From positions 1-63,792 of the forward strand of contig JASHOH010000133.1 in assembly GCA_030041215.1 (NCBI GenBank): a DNA stretch of 63,792 bases, read 5' to 3'. Below are positions 1 through 9,265 of this stretch, in pieces. A program made the translations under genes and the position numbers. Each line of letters starts with the position of its first letter. Position 1 is the stretch's first letter. The notes below the pieces were generated by a model that worked only from the letters and a program-made list of their open reading frames with translations, was not told the origin of the DNA and searched no databases. Source of the stretch: Candidatus Sulfotelmatobacter sp. (GTDB lineage: Bacteria; Acidobacteriota; Terriglobia; Terriglobales; Acidobacteriaceae).

Positions 1-200
1 CACCGTACCGCGAACCTTTCGTGGGCAAAAGCGTGAGTCTTTTCCGAGAGCCGGATGCGGGAAATCTGCCAGTCCGGGTTCGATGAGCGGGAACAGGAAA
101 CAGGATCAAGCCAAACCGGATTGAGGGGACGCGGCGAAAGCTCAGTCACACACCCACCGGGAGGCTACCGTCACTGCGCCTGTTCTCGACTCTACTCGCG
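1..200 (+). mobile_element. 3' end of a group II intron (domains V-VI)
   Basis: Positions 48-81 form a 34-nt hairpin starting GAGCCG, with a GAAA-type loop and a closing strand ending GGTTC. This is the size and sequence pattern of group II intron domain V, including the AGC catalytic triad. One extra G in the 3' strand departs from the usual pairing. The following 120 bases, ending in a CTGTTCTCGACTCTAC stretch, resemble the domain VI/3' splice region of bacterial introns. The intron-encoded reverse transcriptase would lie left of the window. The exact 3' boundary is uncertain. Confidence 0.72.
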
Positions 201-259
201 ATTACGCTCATGTACTCTGGCACCTCCCACCTCTTGGAAACTGTCTTTCTAGCAAAACG

Positions 260-302
260 AAGGCCGGGTCTCTCCGGATATTCATCTCGGAGGCCCGGCC
301 AG
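260..302. terminator. GC-rich hairpin downstream of the M48 gene
   Basis: An imperfect inverted repeat pairs a GGCCGGGTCTCTCCG arm with a CGGAGGCCCGGCC arm around a short AT-rich loop. It lies just past the stop codon of the minus-strand M48 peptidase gene, so it probably ends that transcript. There is no long U-tract, so it could instead be one of the palindromic repeats common in this window. Confidence 0.5.
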
Positions 303-330
303 CGCTTGGTTCAACTTGATTGAGGCCGCC

Positions 331-2250
331 TTAGTTGCCCGAACGCGTATTAGCGGCAGTTGTGGGGGTACTTGCGGGCGTTGTCGTGCTGCCATAGCGC
401 GCCAGCCGCGGATAAAATGGCGTGACTTCAAACGGCATCTTGTCGCGGGCGGAAGTGATCGCCACCGGCGCCGTCTTCACCATCTCCGCCTTATCGTCCC
501 ACGGATTGATCTTGATGCGCCCGCCAAGCGGCAAAGCGGCAATCTGATCGAGTTTGTTCATATCGAGCGCCGGCCCCTTCGAAGACAGCGCGTTCAACCG
601 GCTCACCGTGCCGTTCTCCGCCAGCGGATTGCCGAGGTGCGTAGTCAACAGTGCGTTGAGCTGAGCAGCGCGGCTCTGCAACGCCTTCAGGAACAATCCC
701 ACGTTGTCGAGTTTTTGAGCATACGGAGAATTGTTCAGCAACTCGATCGCCTTTTTGTCGGCTGCCGTTTCTTCTTCTGGAATGTGCTTGAATCCCAGGT
801 TCGAGTACGTGCCTTCATCGGAGAACAGCATGCGGTCGTTGAACGCATATTTGCTGCCCAGATTATGGCCGAGCACGATGTGCGCCAGCTCGTGCGAAAG
901 CACAGCAGCCAGGCTGGCCTCATCAGGAAGCACGTCGATCAACCCGCGGCTGATCACGATGGTGTTGCCCACGCTGAAAGTTTCGAGTGGAGCGGTTAGC
1001 AGAACGCGTGTACGCACCGGTCGCGGCAGGTCGATATTGTTCGTGACTTCCAGATTGTTGACCACAGTCTGCAGAATGTGGTCAACGTCGCCATCCGGTG
1101 CCAGCAACCCGGCACGCGTCAGGCGCTCGATCACGTTATCTTCCGCCTGCTGCTGCCATTCGCGTTCGGCTTGCAGCGGCGAGGCATCCTGTGCCGTCGG
1201 GCTTTCGTCCTTCACACTGTCCACGCGGATCTGCGTAAGTTCGTCGTCCTTATCGCCCTTCTTCAAGTCGTATCCCCAGATGCGCGTCTGCGCCTTGAAT
1301 GCAATCCTGTTTTTCACGCCGGCGCTGAAGTCACCCTCTTCGCTGTAGATAAACGAGGGAACCCAGTAACCCGGAATCAGGTTCAACCGCCAGCTATCCA
1401 TGTGGAAGAAGAACTCGTTGCGCGGCGCCGGAGCATACGTTCCATTCAGGCGCACAATGTTGAAGTCCTGGTCTTCCACCCACACACGCCCAAGGAAGCG
1501 ACCCTTGCCCGAATTTTTCTTCGGAGTTACGTCGAACACCAGGCAGCGCACATCGCCCAGAAATTCCCGCCGAATGTAGTGGAATTCATAGTGGGCGCGG
1601 TCGAAATCGATGCGGTCGGCATATACCATCCAGGAAAATCCCATGGGTTGATATTGCACCTTATAGAGCTTCTTGAAGCCGCCCATCAGGCGCTCTTCCA
1701 TGGCCTTGTCCTGCTCTTTTAAATAATCCTTGCGGTCGACCGTCTCACCCATGTCCATGCGGCCGAGGAAGTAATGATCTCCGCTGGGCACAGGTCCGAG
1801 CTGCGGGTCCGCGATCAGATTTTGCAGATACGTTTCCACCACCGGAGTGCGATTGGAAAGCGCCTTGATCAAGCCATGCTCGCGCTCAATGAAGCGGTCC
1901 ACCACCTGGTCCATCGTCGTGGGCTGAGGCAGAGCCGAAGGCGCGGGCAATTGCGAACCCGATGTCTGCTGCCCCGATGCCGGCGAAGAAGCCGCCGCTG
2001 GCGAGGCCACAGGCGCTGCCTGAGCAGACTGAACCGTCGCCGGCTGCGTGGCATCGGAAGATACGGGCGCTGGATCTGTTTGCCCTGCCGGTTGTGCCAC
2101 ACCGCTGGTCGCCGTTATCTGGGTTGTCGACACAGGCGCCGGTTGGTCCGCAGTGATAGTCGTATCCGAAGATTTCGGATCCGGCTGCTGTGCCGCGGCG
2201 CTTACTGCCACCAACAGAGCGGCGCTTAATGTCCATCTCGAAGTGCGCAT
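331..2250 (-). CDS. M48 family metallopeptidase, secreted
   Basis: Predicted secreted zinc metallopeptidase of about 639 residues. The start at 2250 is chosen because it gives a signal peptide (MRTSRWTLSAALLVAVSAAAQ) and has GGAGA just upstream; an in-frame start 24 bases further upstream also exists. Residues 20-110 are low-complexity Pro/Ala/Gln/Thr. The middle (about 200-330) resembles outer-membrane lipoprotein-sorting/LolA-like beta structure. The M48 zinc site HELAH is at about 453-457, with a downstream EEETAAD glutamate ligand segment. It is longer than typical M48 proteins because of the extra N-terminal half. It probably acts in the periplasm; the substrate is unknown. Confidence 0.85.
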   Translation of the reverse strand: MRTSRWTLSAALLVAVSAAAQQPDPKSSDTTITADQPAPVSTTQITATSGVAQPAGQTDPAPVSSDATQPATVQSAQAAPVASPAAASSPASGQQTSGSQLPAPSALPQPTTMDQVVDRFIEREHGLIKALSNRTPVVETYLQNLIADPQLGPVPSGDHYFLGRMDMGETVDRKDYLKEQDKAMEERLMGGFKKLYKVQYQPMGFSWMVYADRIDFDRAHYEFHYIRREFLGDVRCLVFDVTPKKNSGKGRFLGRVWVEDQDFNIVRLNGTYAPAPRNEFFFHMDSWRLNLIPGYWVPSFIYSEEGDFSAGVKNRIAFKAQTRIWGYDLKKGDKDDELTQIRVDSVKDESPTAQDASPLQAEREWQQQAEDNVIERLTRAGLLAPDGDVDHILQTVVNNLEVTNNIDLPRPVRTRVLLTAPLETFSVGNTIVISRGLIDVLPDEASLAAVLSHELAHIVLGHNLGSKYAFNDRMLFSDEGTYSNLGFKHIPEEETAADKKAIELLNNSPYAQKLDNVGLFLKALQSRAAQLNALLTTHLGNPLAENGTVSRLNALSSKGPALDMNKLDQIAALPLGGRIKINPWDDKAEMVKTAPVAITSARDKMPFEVTPFYPRLARYGSTTTPASTPTTAANTRSGN

Positions 2251-2387
2251 GACTTTCTCTCCAGGGTGAAACAAAATCGGTATTATTTTTTTCTCGGCGA
2301 CCTCTGCGGCATTGCTTTGCGACCTTTGCGGTTAAGAGCTTTTAAGCCGCCAGGGACCACCACGACAGCTAACCACGAACCGCACTC

Positions 2388-3410
2388 TCAGTAAGCCAAC
2401 TGAAACGTCACGTGAACGATCGCCATTGAATCCACCGGCTGCCCCATCCGCACCGCGGGCTTAAAGCGCATCTTGTTTGCAGCCGCAATCGCAGCTTCGT
2501 CCAGTCCATGTCCCAGCCCACGCACCACACGATTCACATGCAACGTGCCGCTCGCGGTGAACATCACTTCCAGCAGAACTTCACCTTCCAGCTTCATCGC
2601 GCGCGCCTCGTCGGTATAAACCGGAAGCGGCTTGTACGTGATCTCTACCGGAATAGTGGTCGGCCCCGCATCGGCCTGTGCGATTTTCGGTCCGCCATGA
2701 ACCACCTGCTCTGAACCGAATCCGCCGGTTGAAACGGCGCCACCGCTTCCTTTGCTAACTGTAGCGACGCCGTTGCCAAAATCCGCGCTGGCCACGGTTC
2801 CTTTTATTCCTTTCGCTCCGCCCGATCCGTTTCCTTGTCCGGGACCCGCCGGCATGTCAAACGATCCCACCGGCGCGGCATACAGCTTGGCTCCTTCCCG
2901 GCCCGTGCCCTTCAATCCGTTCGGATCGCCAAACCCACCGGTCTGCACTTTCTCCACAGGCGCTTTCACTGTGGGCGTAGCCGAACTGCCCGAGAAGTCG
3001 CCTGTATGCAGCAGCTTCGGACGAGCTGCATCAGCCACCAGCTTCAGTTGCGGCGCCTGAAACTGATTCACGACCACCTTTGGCGCCTCCACAGGCTTCG
3101 GAGCCTCCCGCCGCACCTCCTGCGGCAGCACCACCTTCGGCTGCTCAATCACAGGGGCGGGCGGAAGTAACTTGGTCTTGATTACCGGCTTCGGTTTGAT
3201 CGGCTCAGGCTCGGGCCTGAGCGCAGGCATCGGAATCAGCGACGTAACACGGTACTGCTGCAGCGCAATCCGGCCCGGAAATATCACGCCAATATTAATA
3301 AGGAGCAGGGTAACGATTGCCAGAAACGTGTAGCTGGTCGCGAACGCACGCTTGTCGATCTTGCGCTCCGGGAGGATGCCGAGCTGAAACCCGCGCTGAT
3401 ACGTGCTCAT
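2388..3410 (-). CDS. TonB family energy transducer
   Basis: A 340-residue TonB-like protein that would couple the proton-motive force to outer-membrane receptors. A short cytoplasmic N-terminus is followed by one membrane segment (about residues 27-50, TFLAIVTLLLINIGVIFPG). A Pro/Lys/Val-rich periplasmic spacer and a Gly/Ser-rich linker come next, then a C-terminal TonB_C domain (about 250-340) with the YPxxAR-like element seen here as PVYTDEARAMKLEGEVLLEV. It lies directly upstream of, and divergent from, TonB-dependent receptor 1, which suggests a functional pair. No exbB/exbD genes are adjacent. Confidence 0.88.
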   Translation of the reverse strand: MSTYQRGFQLGILPERKIDKRAFATSYTFLAIVTLLLINIGVIFPGRIALQQYRVTSLIPMPALRPEPEPIKPKPVIKTKLLPPAPVIEQPKVVLPQEVRREAPKPVEAPKVVVNQFQAPQLKLVADAARPKLLHTGDFSGSSATPTVKAPVEKVQTGGFGDPNGLKGTGREGAKLYAAPVGSFDMPAGPGQGNGSGGAKGIKGTVASADFGNGVATVSKGSGGAVSTGGFGSEQVVHGGPKIAQADAGPTTIPVEITYKPLPVYTDEARAMKLEGEVLLEVMFTASGTLHVNRVVRGLGHGLDEAAIAAANKMRFKPAVRMGQPVDSMAIVHVTFQLAY

Positions 3411-3894
3411 TAATAAACTCCAAGGGAATCCTAGCCGGGGGAACGACCGGGACTGGAGTTTTCACGATAGGGGAAAAAGTACAGGGGGTAAACGTGTCCA
3501 CGGCTCTTGACCCAAAGTAACCAATCGATGCCCCTTTCGGAACAATCGCCCAGAATGGGTCATTCAGACAACCGTGGAAGAGCGGCGCCCTAGCGCCGCG
3601 TCACGTGTCCCCATATTTTGTCATTCCGACGCGCGAGAGAAGCGAGACAGAGGGAATCTGCTGTTTCTGCCGCCAGCAAACCGAGCTTTCCAGAACAATG
3701 AAGCGCCTTAGCCACTTCTCGCCGCTTTTGCGAGAAGTGGGATTCCAACGGCCACAGCGAGCGAAGACACACACGCCTGTGACTGAAATCACAGCCCTTT
3801 TATAGCGTCTCTGCGATTATGAAAATGAAATTCAATTTCAATTAGAAATACCGAGCATCTAATTCATAATTCATGGCGGTTAAGGAAGTTCAGC
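3411..3894. other. Divergent intergenic region with composite repeat
   Basis: This 484-base spacer separates tonB from TonB-dependent receptor 1. It carries a composite palindromic repeat at 3569-3770, described separately, and an AT-rich stretch at 3815-3870 that could hold the receptor promoter. No coding region is supported; the open frames here are translations of the repeat. Confidence 0.6.
3569..3770 (+). repeat. Composite intergenic repeat, copy A
   Basis: Begins with CAACCGTGGAAGAGCGGCGC, runs through a GCGGCGC/GCGCCGC hairpin and a GTCATTCCGA block, and ends with a long hairpin CCACTTCTCGC/GCGAGAAGTGGG (3713-3742). A second copy in the same orientation lies on the other side of the receptor gene, at 7523-7710. 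Confidence 0.75.
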
Positions 3895-6800
3895 ATGAAG
3901 TGGGAACATTTCGCTCTCCATACTTCTTATCGATTTCGGAAGTTTTTTCTCTCCTTCGCTTACGTCCTCCTTTACTGCCCCGCATGGGCACAGACAACCA
4001 CCACTGTCACGGGTGTCGTCGTCGATCCCAGTGGAGCCGTAATCCCAGCGGCAAGCGTCATGGCTGAGAATTCTGAACACAGCTGGCGAAGCGGCTGCGT
4101 TACCGGCGGGGACGGCTCATTCACTTTGCCTGTACCGGCGCCCGGAAATTATAAACTCCGAGTTGAGGCCCCCGGATTTAAGCCGTACGTGCAACCCAAT
4201 GTCCCAGTAGATGGGTCGGCGAAAGTCGCTCTGAACGTAGAGCTGGCGCTAATTTCTCAAAGCACGATGGTTGAAGTCTCGGCGAATCGCCTTGAGATCG
4301 ATCTGTCTGACACGGAGCGGGGTGAAACCGTTGGCGCAGCAAAGATGACGGCGGTTCCATTGAATGGCAGAAGCTTCACCGATCTGCTTGGTATCCAGCC
4401 TGGCATCGTGCCCTCCAGTTCACAGCAGCCCAATGCCGTCGTGATGAGTGGCGTCACTAGCACACCGCCCTCCGCGGACTTGAACGCCGGTAACCTCTCA
4501 ATTAGTGGCCAACGAGAAACTTCGAACGGGTTTCGCGTGAACGGCAGTGACGTGGAAGAGGATGTCAACATGGGCACCGCCATCGTGCCCAATCTGGATT
4601 CGGTCCAGGAGTTCCGGGTTCTCACCAGCAATTTTGACGCTCAATATGGCAACTATAGCGGCGGACAAATTCTGCTTGTGACCAAGTCAGGCAGCAACAA
4701 ATTCCATGGGGATGTCTTCGAGTTCCTTCGCAACACCGGTCTCGACGCCAGAAATTACTTCTCGGCCCAGCGGGCGCAGTTCTCCCAAAATCAGTTTGGA
4801 GGAACGCTGGGCGGCCCTGTTCAACGCGACAGGATTTTTTTCTTCGCCGATTACCAGGGCACGCGCATGATTCAGGGCATAGACACGGGGCAAATCTCTG
4901 TTCCGAGCCTCGCCGACAGGGCAGGCAATCTTTCTGATCTTGCAGCTTCGCTCACGGGAACAGTAAACGGGCGAGCTTGGGCACAATCGCTTTCCCAACG
5001 GCTCGGCTACCCGGTTTCTGTCGGCGAGCCTTACTACACACCGGGTTGCACAAGCTCTTCACAATGCGTCCTGCCCAATGCCGAGGTTCCACAAGGCGCA
5101 TGGGCGACCCCGGCGACAGCGCTCCTCGGCTACATCCCGACGCCAAACCAGGGTACAACCGCATTCTCGATCTCCGCCTTTAACCAAAGTCTTCGCGACG
5201 ATAAGTCCGGGCTCAGGATCGACGCCAACACCTTTTTCGGCTCCATCGCCGCCTATTACTTCTTCGATGACTACACATTGAACAACCCCTATCCCACCGC
5301 GGTCGGCGGAGCAAGCGTTCCGGGATTCAACGCAATGACCTTTGGACGGGCGCAACTGTTGAGTCTCGGCACAACCAAAGCATTGGGAGCAAAAACGCTC
5401 AACGAATTTCATTTCAGCTACATGCGCTTTGCAAACAATGCGGGCCAGCCGGTTGGCGGTGTTGGGCCGAGCTTGGCTTCACAAGGTTTCGTTGATGCGC
5501 AGGGCACACCCGGCATCGTACCGCTCGCCAAGAGCATGGAAGGCGTCGAGAACGTCTCATTCAACGATTTCACCTTCGGCGTTGACACCACCGGCCTGGC
5601 ACAGGCGAACAACACGTTCCAATGGATCGACAACTTCTCCAAAATCATCGGCAACCACACTCTTAAATTTGGCGGCGAATTCCATTTTGACCAGATCAAC
5701 ACCCACCCGGATGTTATCTTCAATGGCGCTTTCCTATTTCAGGGAACCGAAACCGGCGTGGATTTTGCCGACTTCCTGCTGGGCATCGCCAGCAGCTACA
5801 CCCAGGGAGACTCCCAGCCGTTCTACAACCGCAACAAGTATGTTGGCGCATTCGCACAGGACAGTTGGAAGCTGAAATCGAACCTCACGCTGAATTACGG
5901 GCTTCGCTGGGACGTGATCTCCCCGTGGTACGAGAAGTACAACCAGCTTCAAACCCTGGTCCTTGGCGAGCAATCCCGTGTCTACCCCGGCGCACCTCAA
6001 GGACTGGTCTTTCCCGGAGATCCCGGCGTTCCGCGAACTCTCGCTCCTACGAAATACGACAGTGTTGCGCCCCGCATTGGCATTTCCTACGCGCCCCATG
6101 TACCGGATGGAGCATTCTCAAAACTCTTCGGGCCAAACGGATCCACCGCGATCCGCGCGGGTTATGGCCTCTACTACACCGCGTTCGAAGGATTATCTGC
6201 CGGCATCATGAGCGCCAATCCACCGTATGGTTACACCTACTCGAGCGTCGCGCCGCCACTGTTTGCCACTCCGTTTGTCACCGCGGCCAACGGGCAAAGC
6301 GTTGGACAACGTTTCCCCATCGACTTTCCCCCATATGGTGCTTCCACCAGTAGACCCAACTCCAACGTCGATTGGACGCCGTACCTGCCTATCACCGGAG
6401 TGCCGTCTTTCTATCGCGGAAATGTCCCTCCCTACACCGAAAGCTACTCACTCTCGCTGGAACGACAGATAGCGGCAAGTACGCTCCTGAGCTTCGGGTA
6501 TGTCGGAGCAGAGGCGCACCATCTATTAGTGCTGACCTCAGCAAATCCCGGCAACCCTGCGCTTTGTTTGAGCCTCAGCCAGCCCAGCGAGGTCATGCCC
6601 GGCACGCCTACCTGCGGGCCTTTTGGAGAAAGCGGTGTTTACACCACGCCGTCGGGAACAACAGTAAACGGGACACGAGGTCCGTTTAGCTCGCAGTTCG
6701 CCGCCGTCACTTATCAGAAAACCATTGCGAATTCCAACTACAACGCGCTTCAGATCAACCTTCGCCACAATTCCGGTCCTCTGGAATTCATGGCTGGTTA

Positions 6801-7449
6801 TACCTACAGCAAATCACTCGATGAATCATCTAGCCTTGCAGAGCCCGTGAACCCGATCGATCCGGAGTTGAGCAGGGCGCTCTCGGCTTTCGACATGCGC
6901 CACAATTTCGTGGTCAGCTACAACTGGCAGCTACCCATCAGCAAAGTCCTTCGTCGCGAGAACCTCTGGACGCAAGGCTGGTCACTCTCTGGCGTGAGCC
7001 GCTTCGCCACGGGTTTTCCTGTAACTCTCTACAACAACAACGACACATCGCTCCTCGGAACGATTCCCAACGGGATCAACAACAACGGCGTGGATACGCC
7101 AGACTTCACCCCCGGCGACCTCGCTATCAACCACAACCCCCGGAATGGAAGTCCCGCTTTCAACACCGCGCTCTTCAGCCTCCCATCGCTCGGCGAAATC
7201 GGCAATGCTCCAAGACGATTCTTCTATGGACCGGGGATCTATAACTTTGATACGGCAATCCAAAAGAACTTGCGGCTCTCGGATTCCAAGTCCCTCCAGT
7301 TCCGGCTGGAGGCATTCAATGTCTTCAACCACGCCCAGTTCTACGGCCCGGCAGCAGTCAATGGCAATATAAGCAGCGCCAATTTCGGACGCGTGGTCAG
7401 CGCCGCCGCTCCCAGACTCATGCAGTGCGCCGCAAAGTTCTTTTTCTAG
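3895..7449 (+). CDS. TonB-dependent receptor, Oar-like (1)
   Basis: Large outer-membrane receptor of 1184 residues. A signal peptide (cleavage near WAQTTTT) leads into a carboxypeptidase-regulatory-like beta sandwich (about 35-120). A TonB plug (about 140-260, with PLNGRSFTDLLGIQPG) and a long beta-barrel follow, ending in an aromatic FFF terminus typical of outer-membrane barrels. A GGAAG-type ribosome site precedes the ATG. This family is strongly expanded in Acidobacteriota; substrates are unknown and could be oligosaccharides or peptides. The adjacent divergent tonB gene fits its energy supply. Direct copies of a composite repeat flank the gene. Confidence 0.92.
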   Translation: MKWEHFALHTSYRFRKFFLSFAYVLLYCPAWAQTTTTVTGVVVDPSGAVIPAASVMAENSEHSWRSGCVTGGDGSFTLPVPAPGNYKLRVEAPGFKPYVQPNVPVDGSAKVALNVELALISQSTMVEVSANRLEIDLSDTERGETVGAAKMTAVPLNGRSFTDLLGIQPGIVPSSSQQPNAVVMSGVTSTPPSADLNAGNLSISGQRETSNGFRVNGSDVEEDVNMGTAIVPNLDSVQEFRVLTSNFDAQYGNYSGGQILLVTKSGSNKFHGDVFEFLRNTGLDARNYFSAQRAQFSQNQFGGTLGGPVQRDRIFFFADYQGTRMIQGIDTGQISVPSLADRAGNLSDLAASLTGTVNGRAWAQSLSQRLGYPVSVGEPYYTPGCTSSSQCVLPNAEVPQGAWATPATALLGYIPTPNQGTTAFSISAFNQSLRDDKSGLRIDANTFFGSIAAYYFFDDYTLNNPYPTAVGGASVPGFNAMTFGRAQLLSLGTTKALGAKTLNEFHFSYMRFANNAGQPVGGVGPSLASQGFVDAQGTPGIVPLAKSMEGVENVSFNDFTFGVDTTGLAQANNTFQWIDNFSKIIGNHTLKFGGEFHFDQINTHPDVIFNGAFLFQGTETGVDFADFLLGIASSYTQGDSQPFYNRNKYVGAFAQDSWKLKSNLTLNYGLRWDVISPWYEKYNQLQTLVLGEQSRVYPGAPQGLVFPGDPGVPRTLAPTKYDSVAPRIGISYAPHVPDGAFSKLFGPNGSTAIRAGYGLYYTAFEGLSAGIMSANPPYGYTYSSVAPPLFATPFVTAANGQSVGQRFPIDFPPYGASTSRPNSNVDWTPYLPITGVPSFYRGNVPPYTESYSLSLERQIAASTLLSFGYVGAEAHHLLVLTSANPGNPALCLSLSQPSEVMPGTPTCGPFGESGVYTTPSGTTVNGTRGPFSSQFAAVTYQKTIANSNYNALQINLRHNSGPLEFMAGYTYSKSLDESSSLAEPVNPIDPELSRALSAFDMRHNFVVSYNWQLPISKVLRRENLWTQGWSLSGVSRFATGFPVTLYNNNDTSLLGTIPNGINNNGVDTPDFTPGDLAINHNPRNGSPAFNTALFSLPSLGEIGNAPRRFFYGPGIYNFDTAIQKNLRLSDSKSLQFRLEAFNVFNHAQFYGPAAVNGNISSANFGRVVSAAAPRLMQCAAKFFF

Positions 7450-7865
7450 ACTCAACTTTGTCATCCCGAGCGGGGGAGAAGGATTCGCGTAGCGAATCAC
7501 TTTTTCCGGATAACCGTAAGAGCAACCGTGGAAGAGCGGCGCTTTAGCCTTGCCCTGAGCTTGTCGAAGGGGCCGCGTCACCTGCATTCTGATATTTCCA
7601 GATGTCATTCCGAACACGCGCGAAGCGCGGGTGAGGAACCTGCTTTTCTTCTACTGATTTGGGTGGCCCACGTCCCGCCTCTTTTGCGAGACGTGGGAAC
7701 CGCCGAGCGCGTCAAGACTACCTGGCCATCCTGAGCGAAGCGAAGAGCCTTCCCTGAGCCGCACTTCGGCGTGCGCCTCAGGGCAGGCTCTCCTGGCTCG
7801 CTTTCGCTCGCTGGCTTCGGAATGGCAAAGAGAGTGTTCTCTGTGCCTCTATGGTGAATTGATTT
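7450..7865. other. Repeat-filled intergenic region
   Basis: The 416 bases between receptor 1 and the APC permease contain no supported gene. They hold several dispersed repeats: a GTCATCCCGAGCGGG block at 7460, composite repeat copy B (7523-7710), and GAGCGAAGCGAAGAGCC/GGCTCTCCTGGCTCGCTTTCGCTC-like inverted segments at 7735-7822. Two opposed transcripts end here, so some hairpins may serve as terminators. Confidence 0.6.
7523..7710 (+). repeat. Composite intergenic repeat, copy B, with nested repeat
   Basis: Starts with the same 20 bases as copy A and ends with a related hairpin, CCACGTCCCGC/GCGAGACGTGGG. The inner GC hairpin present in copy A is interrupted here by CCCTGAGCTTGTCGAAGGG, itself a short palindromic motif seen in many bacterial genomes. 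This suggests one repeat inserted into another. Confidence 0.7.
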
Positions 7866-9245
7866 TCATCCGCGACTCGCACGGCGGAAGAACCAGAACA
7901 CTGGAATCCCCGCGACAATGACCAGCAGTCCATACAAGGAATTGGGCCAGTCGCCGCGGAAGGTGTAGAAGAGAAGGACCGCGGCCGCGGCGATGAACAG
8001 CACCGGCAGCGCGGGGTATCCGAACATGCGATAGGGACGCGGTGCATCCGGGTCGCGTCGGCGAAAAACAAAAATTGTGCTGCCCGCGATCATGTAGAAC
8101 AGCCACTCGGCAAAAATTGCGAGGGAAAAAAGCTGGCGAAAATTTCCTCCCAACAGCAGAAGCGCGATCGACAACACCGCCTGCACAAGAATCGCCATCG
8201 ACGGCGTATGAAACCGTGGATGCACGTCCGCCAGCGCGCGAAAAAAATATCCGTCGCGCGCGACCGCGTAAGGCACGCGCGCGCCGCTCATGATGGTGCC
8301 GTTCAGCGTAACCAGCATCGAAATCGCCATGCCCGCAGAAACGATGCTCGCACCGAGAGGTCCCAGAACGACCGCAACCGCATCTGACGCGGGTCGCGGC
8401 GAAGCCGCAATCGCACTCGCTGGCAGCACGTATTGCACTGCCGCGTTGACGAGCATATAGAGCAATCCCACAGTCGCGACGCCCGCGATCAGCGCGATGG
8501 GAATATTCCGCCCCGGATTCTTTACCTCACCCGCGACCATGTTGAGATCGTTCCATCCGTCGTAGGCCCAGAGAGCGGCGACCAGCGCGGCCATGAATCC
8601 GGCAATGCCGCCTTTCGCGCCGGTGAACGTTGTGGCGAAGTTGCTCCACGAGCCGGCGTTCCGCGCGGTGAAGCAGACGATCACGATGCCGAGAATGATG
8701 GCGATCTTCAGAATGGTGAAGACAAGCTGGAATTCTCCGGCCTTCTTGATGCCGAGATAGTTCAGCACGGAGATGAGAATGGCTGCGCTGATGGCGACAA
8801 GTTGCCCCCAGGTAACGGAGAAGGGAACTGAAACGGCGTTGTCCGAGAAGAAGGAGAAGATGGAAAACGTGCCGAGGATTCTAACTAGCCCGGTCGCAAC
8901 AGTCGCGATGGACGCGGGTTTGGCGATGACGAACCAGGTCCAGGCGTAGAGAAATCCGGCGAGCGGCCCGTAGGCATCGCGGACGTAGACGTATTCTCCG
9001 CCAGCTTGCGGTTTCATGGCGCCCAGTTCGGCGTACGTAAGCGCCCCGAAGAACGACAGCAGCCCGCCCACAAGCCACGCCAGATAAACAAGCTTGGCCG
9101 AGCCGACGGCCTGCATCATTTCGGCAGGAACAAGGAAGATTCCGCTGCCGATGATCGTGCCTACAACCACAGCGGAAGCAAGGCTGACCCCGAGCTCGCG
9201 GGAGAGTTCGGCGTGAGTAAAGACTGTTTGGGCTGATTCGGGCAT
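7866..9245 (-). CDS. APC superfamily amino acid permease
   Basis: Integral membrane transporter of about 459 residues with roughly twelve hydrophobic segments. The first carries the APC signature VVVGTIIGSGIFLVPAEM, followed by GGLLSFFGALTYAELG. It likely imports amino acids or related compounds by proton or solute symport; the substrate cannot be read from sequence. The ATG at 9245 (MPESAQTVF) is preferred. An upstream TTG at 9269 would overlap the stop of the preceding symporter gene, which suggests tight co-transcription with it. The C-terminus ends shortly after the last membrane segment. Confidence 0.88.
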   Translation of the reverse strand: MPESAQTVFTHAELSRELGVSLASAVVVGTIIGSGIFLVPAEMMQAVGSAKLVYLAWLVGGLLSFFGALTYAELGAMKPQAGGEYVYVRDAYGPLAGFLYAWTWFVIAKPASIATVATGLVRILGTFSIFSFFSDNAVSVPFSVTWGQLVAISAAILISVLNYLGIKKAGEFQLVFTILKIAIILGIVIVCFTARNAGSWSNFATTFTGAKGGIAGFMAALVAALWAYDGWNDLNMVAGEVKNPGRNIPIALIAGVATVGLLYMLVNAAVQYVLPASAIAASPRPASDAVAVVLGPLGASIVSAGMAISMLVTLNGTIMSGARVPYAVARDGYFFRALADVHPRFHTPSMAILVQAVLSIALLLLGGNFRQLFSLAIFAEWLFYMIAGSTIFVFRRRDPDAPRPYRMFGYPALPVLFIAAAAVLLFYTFRGDWPNSLYGLLVIVAGIPVFWFFRRASRG

Positions 9246-9265
9246 GTCGAGTGTGAAGTATACGA

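Noticed and set aside
55-252. 65-residue frame at the left edge
   Set aside because: It runs across the group II intron domain V and the exon junction, with no ribosome site.
1078-1722. Long plus-strand frames opposite the M48 gene
   Set aside because: Shadow frames of a GC-rich coding region; the minus strand carries the signal peptide and zinc motif.
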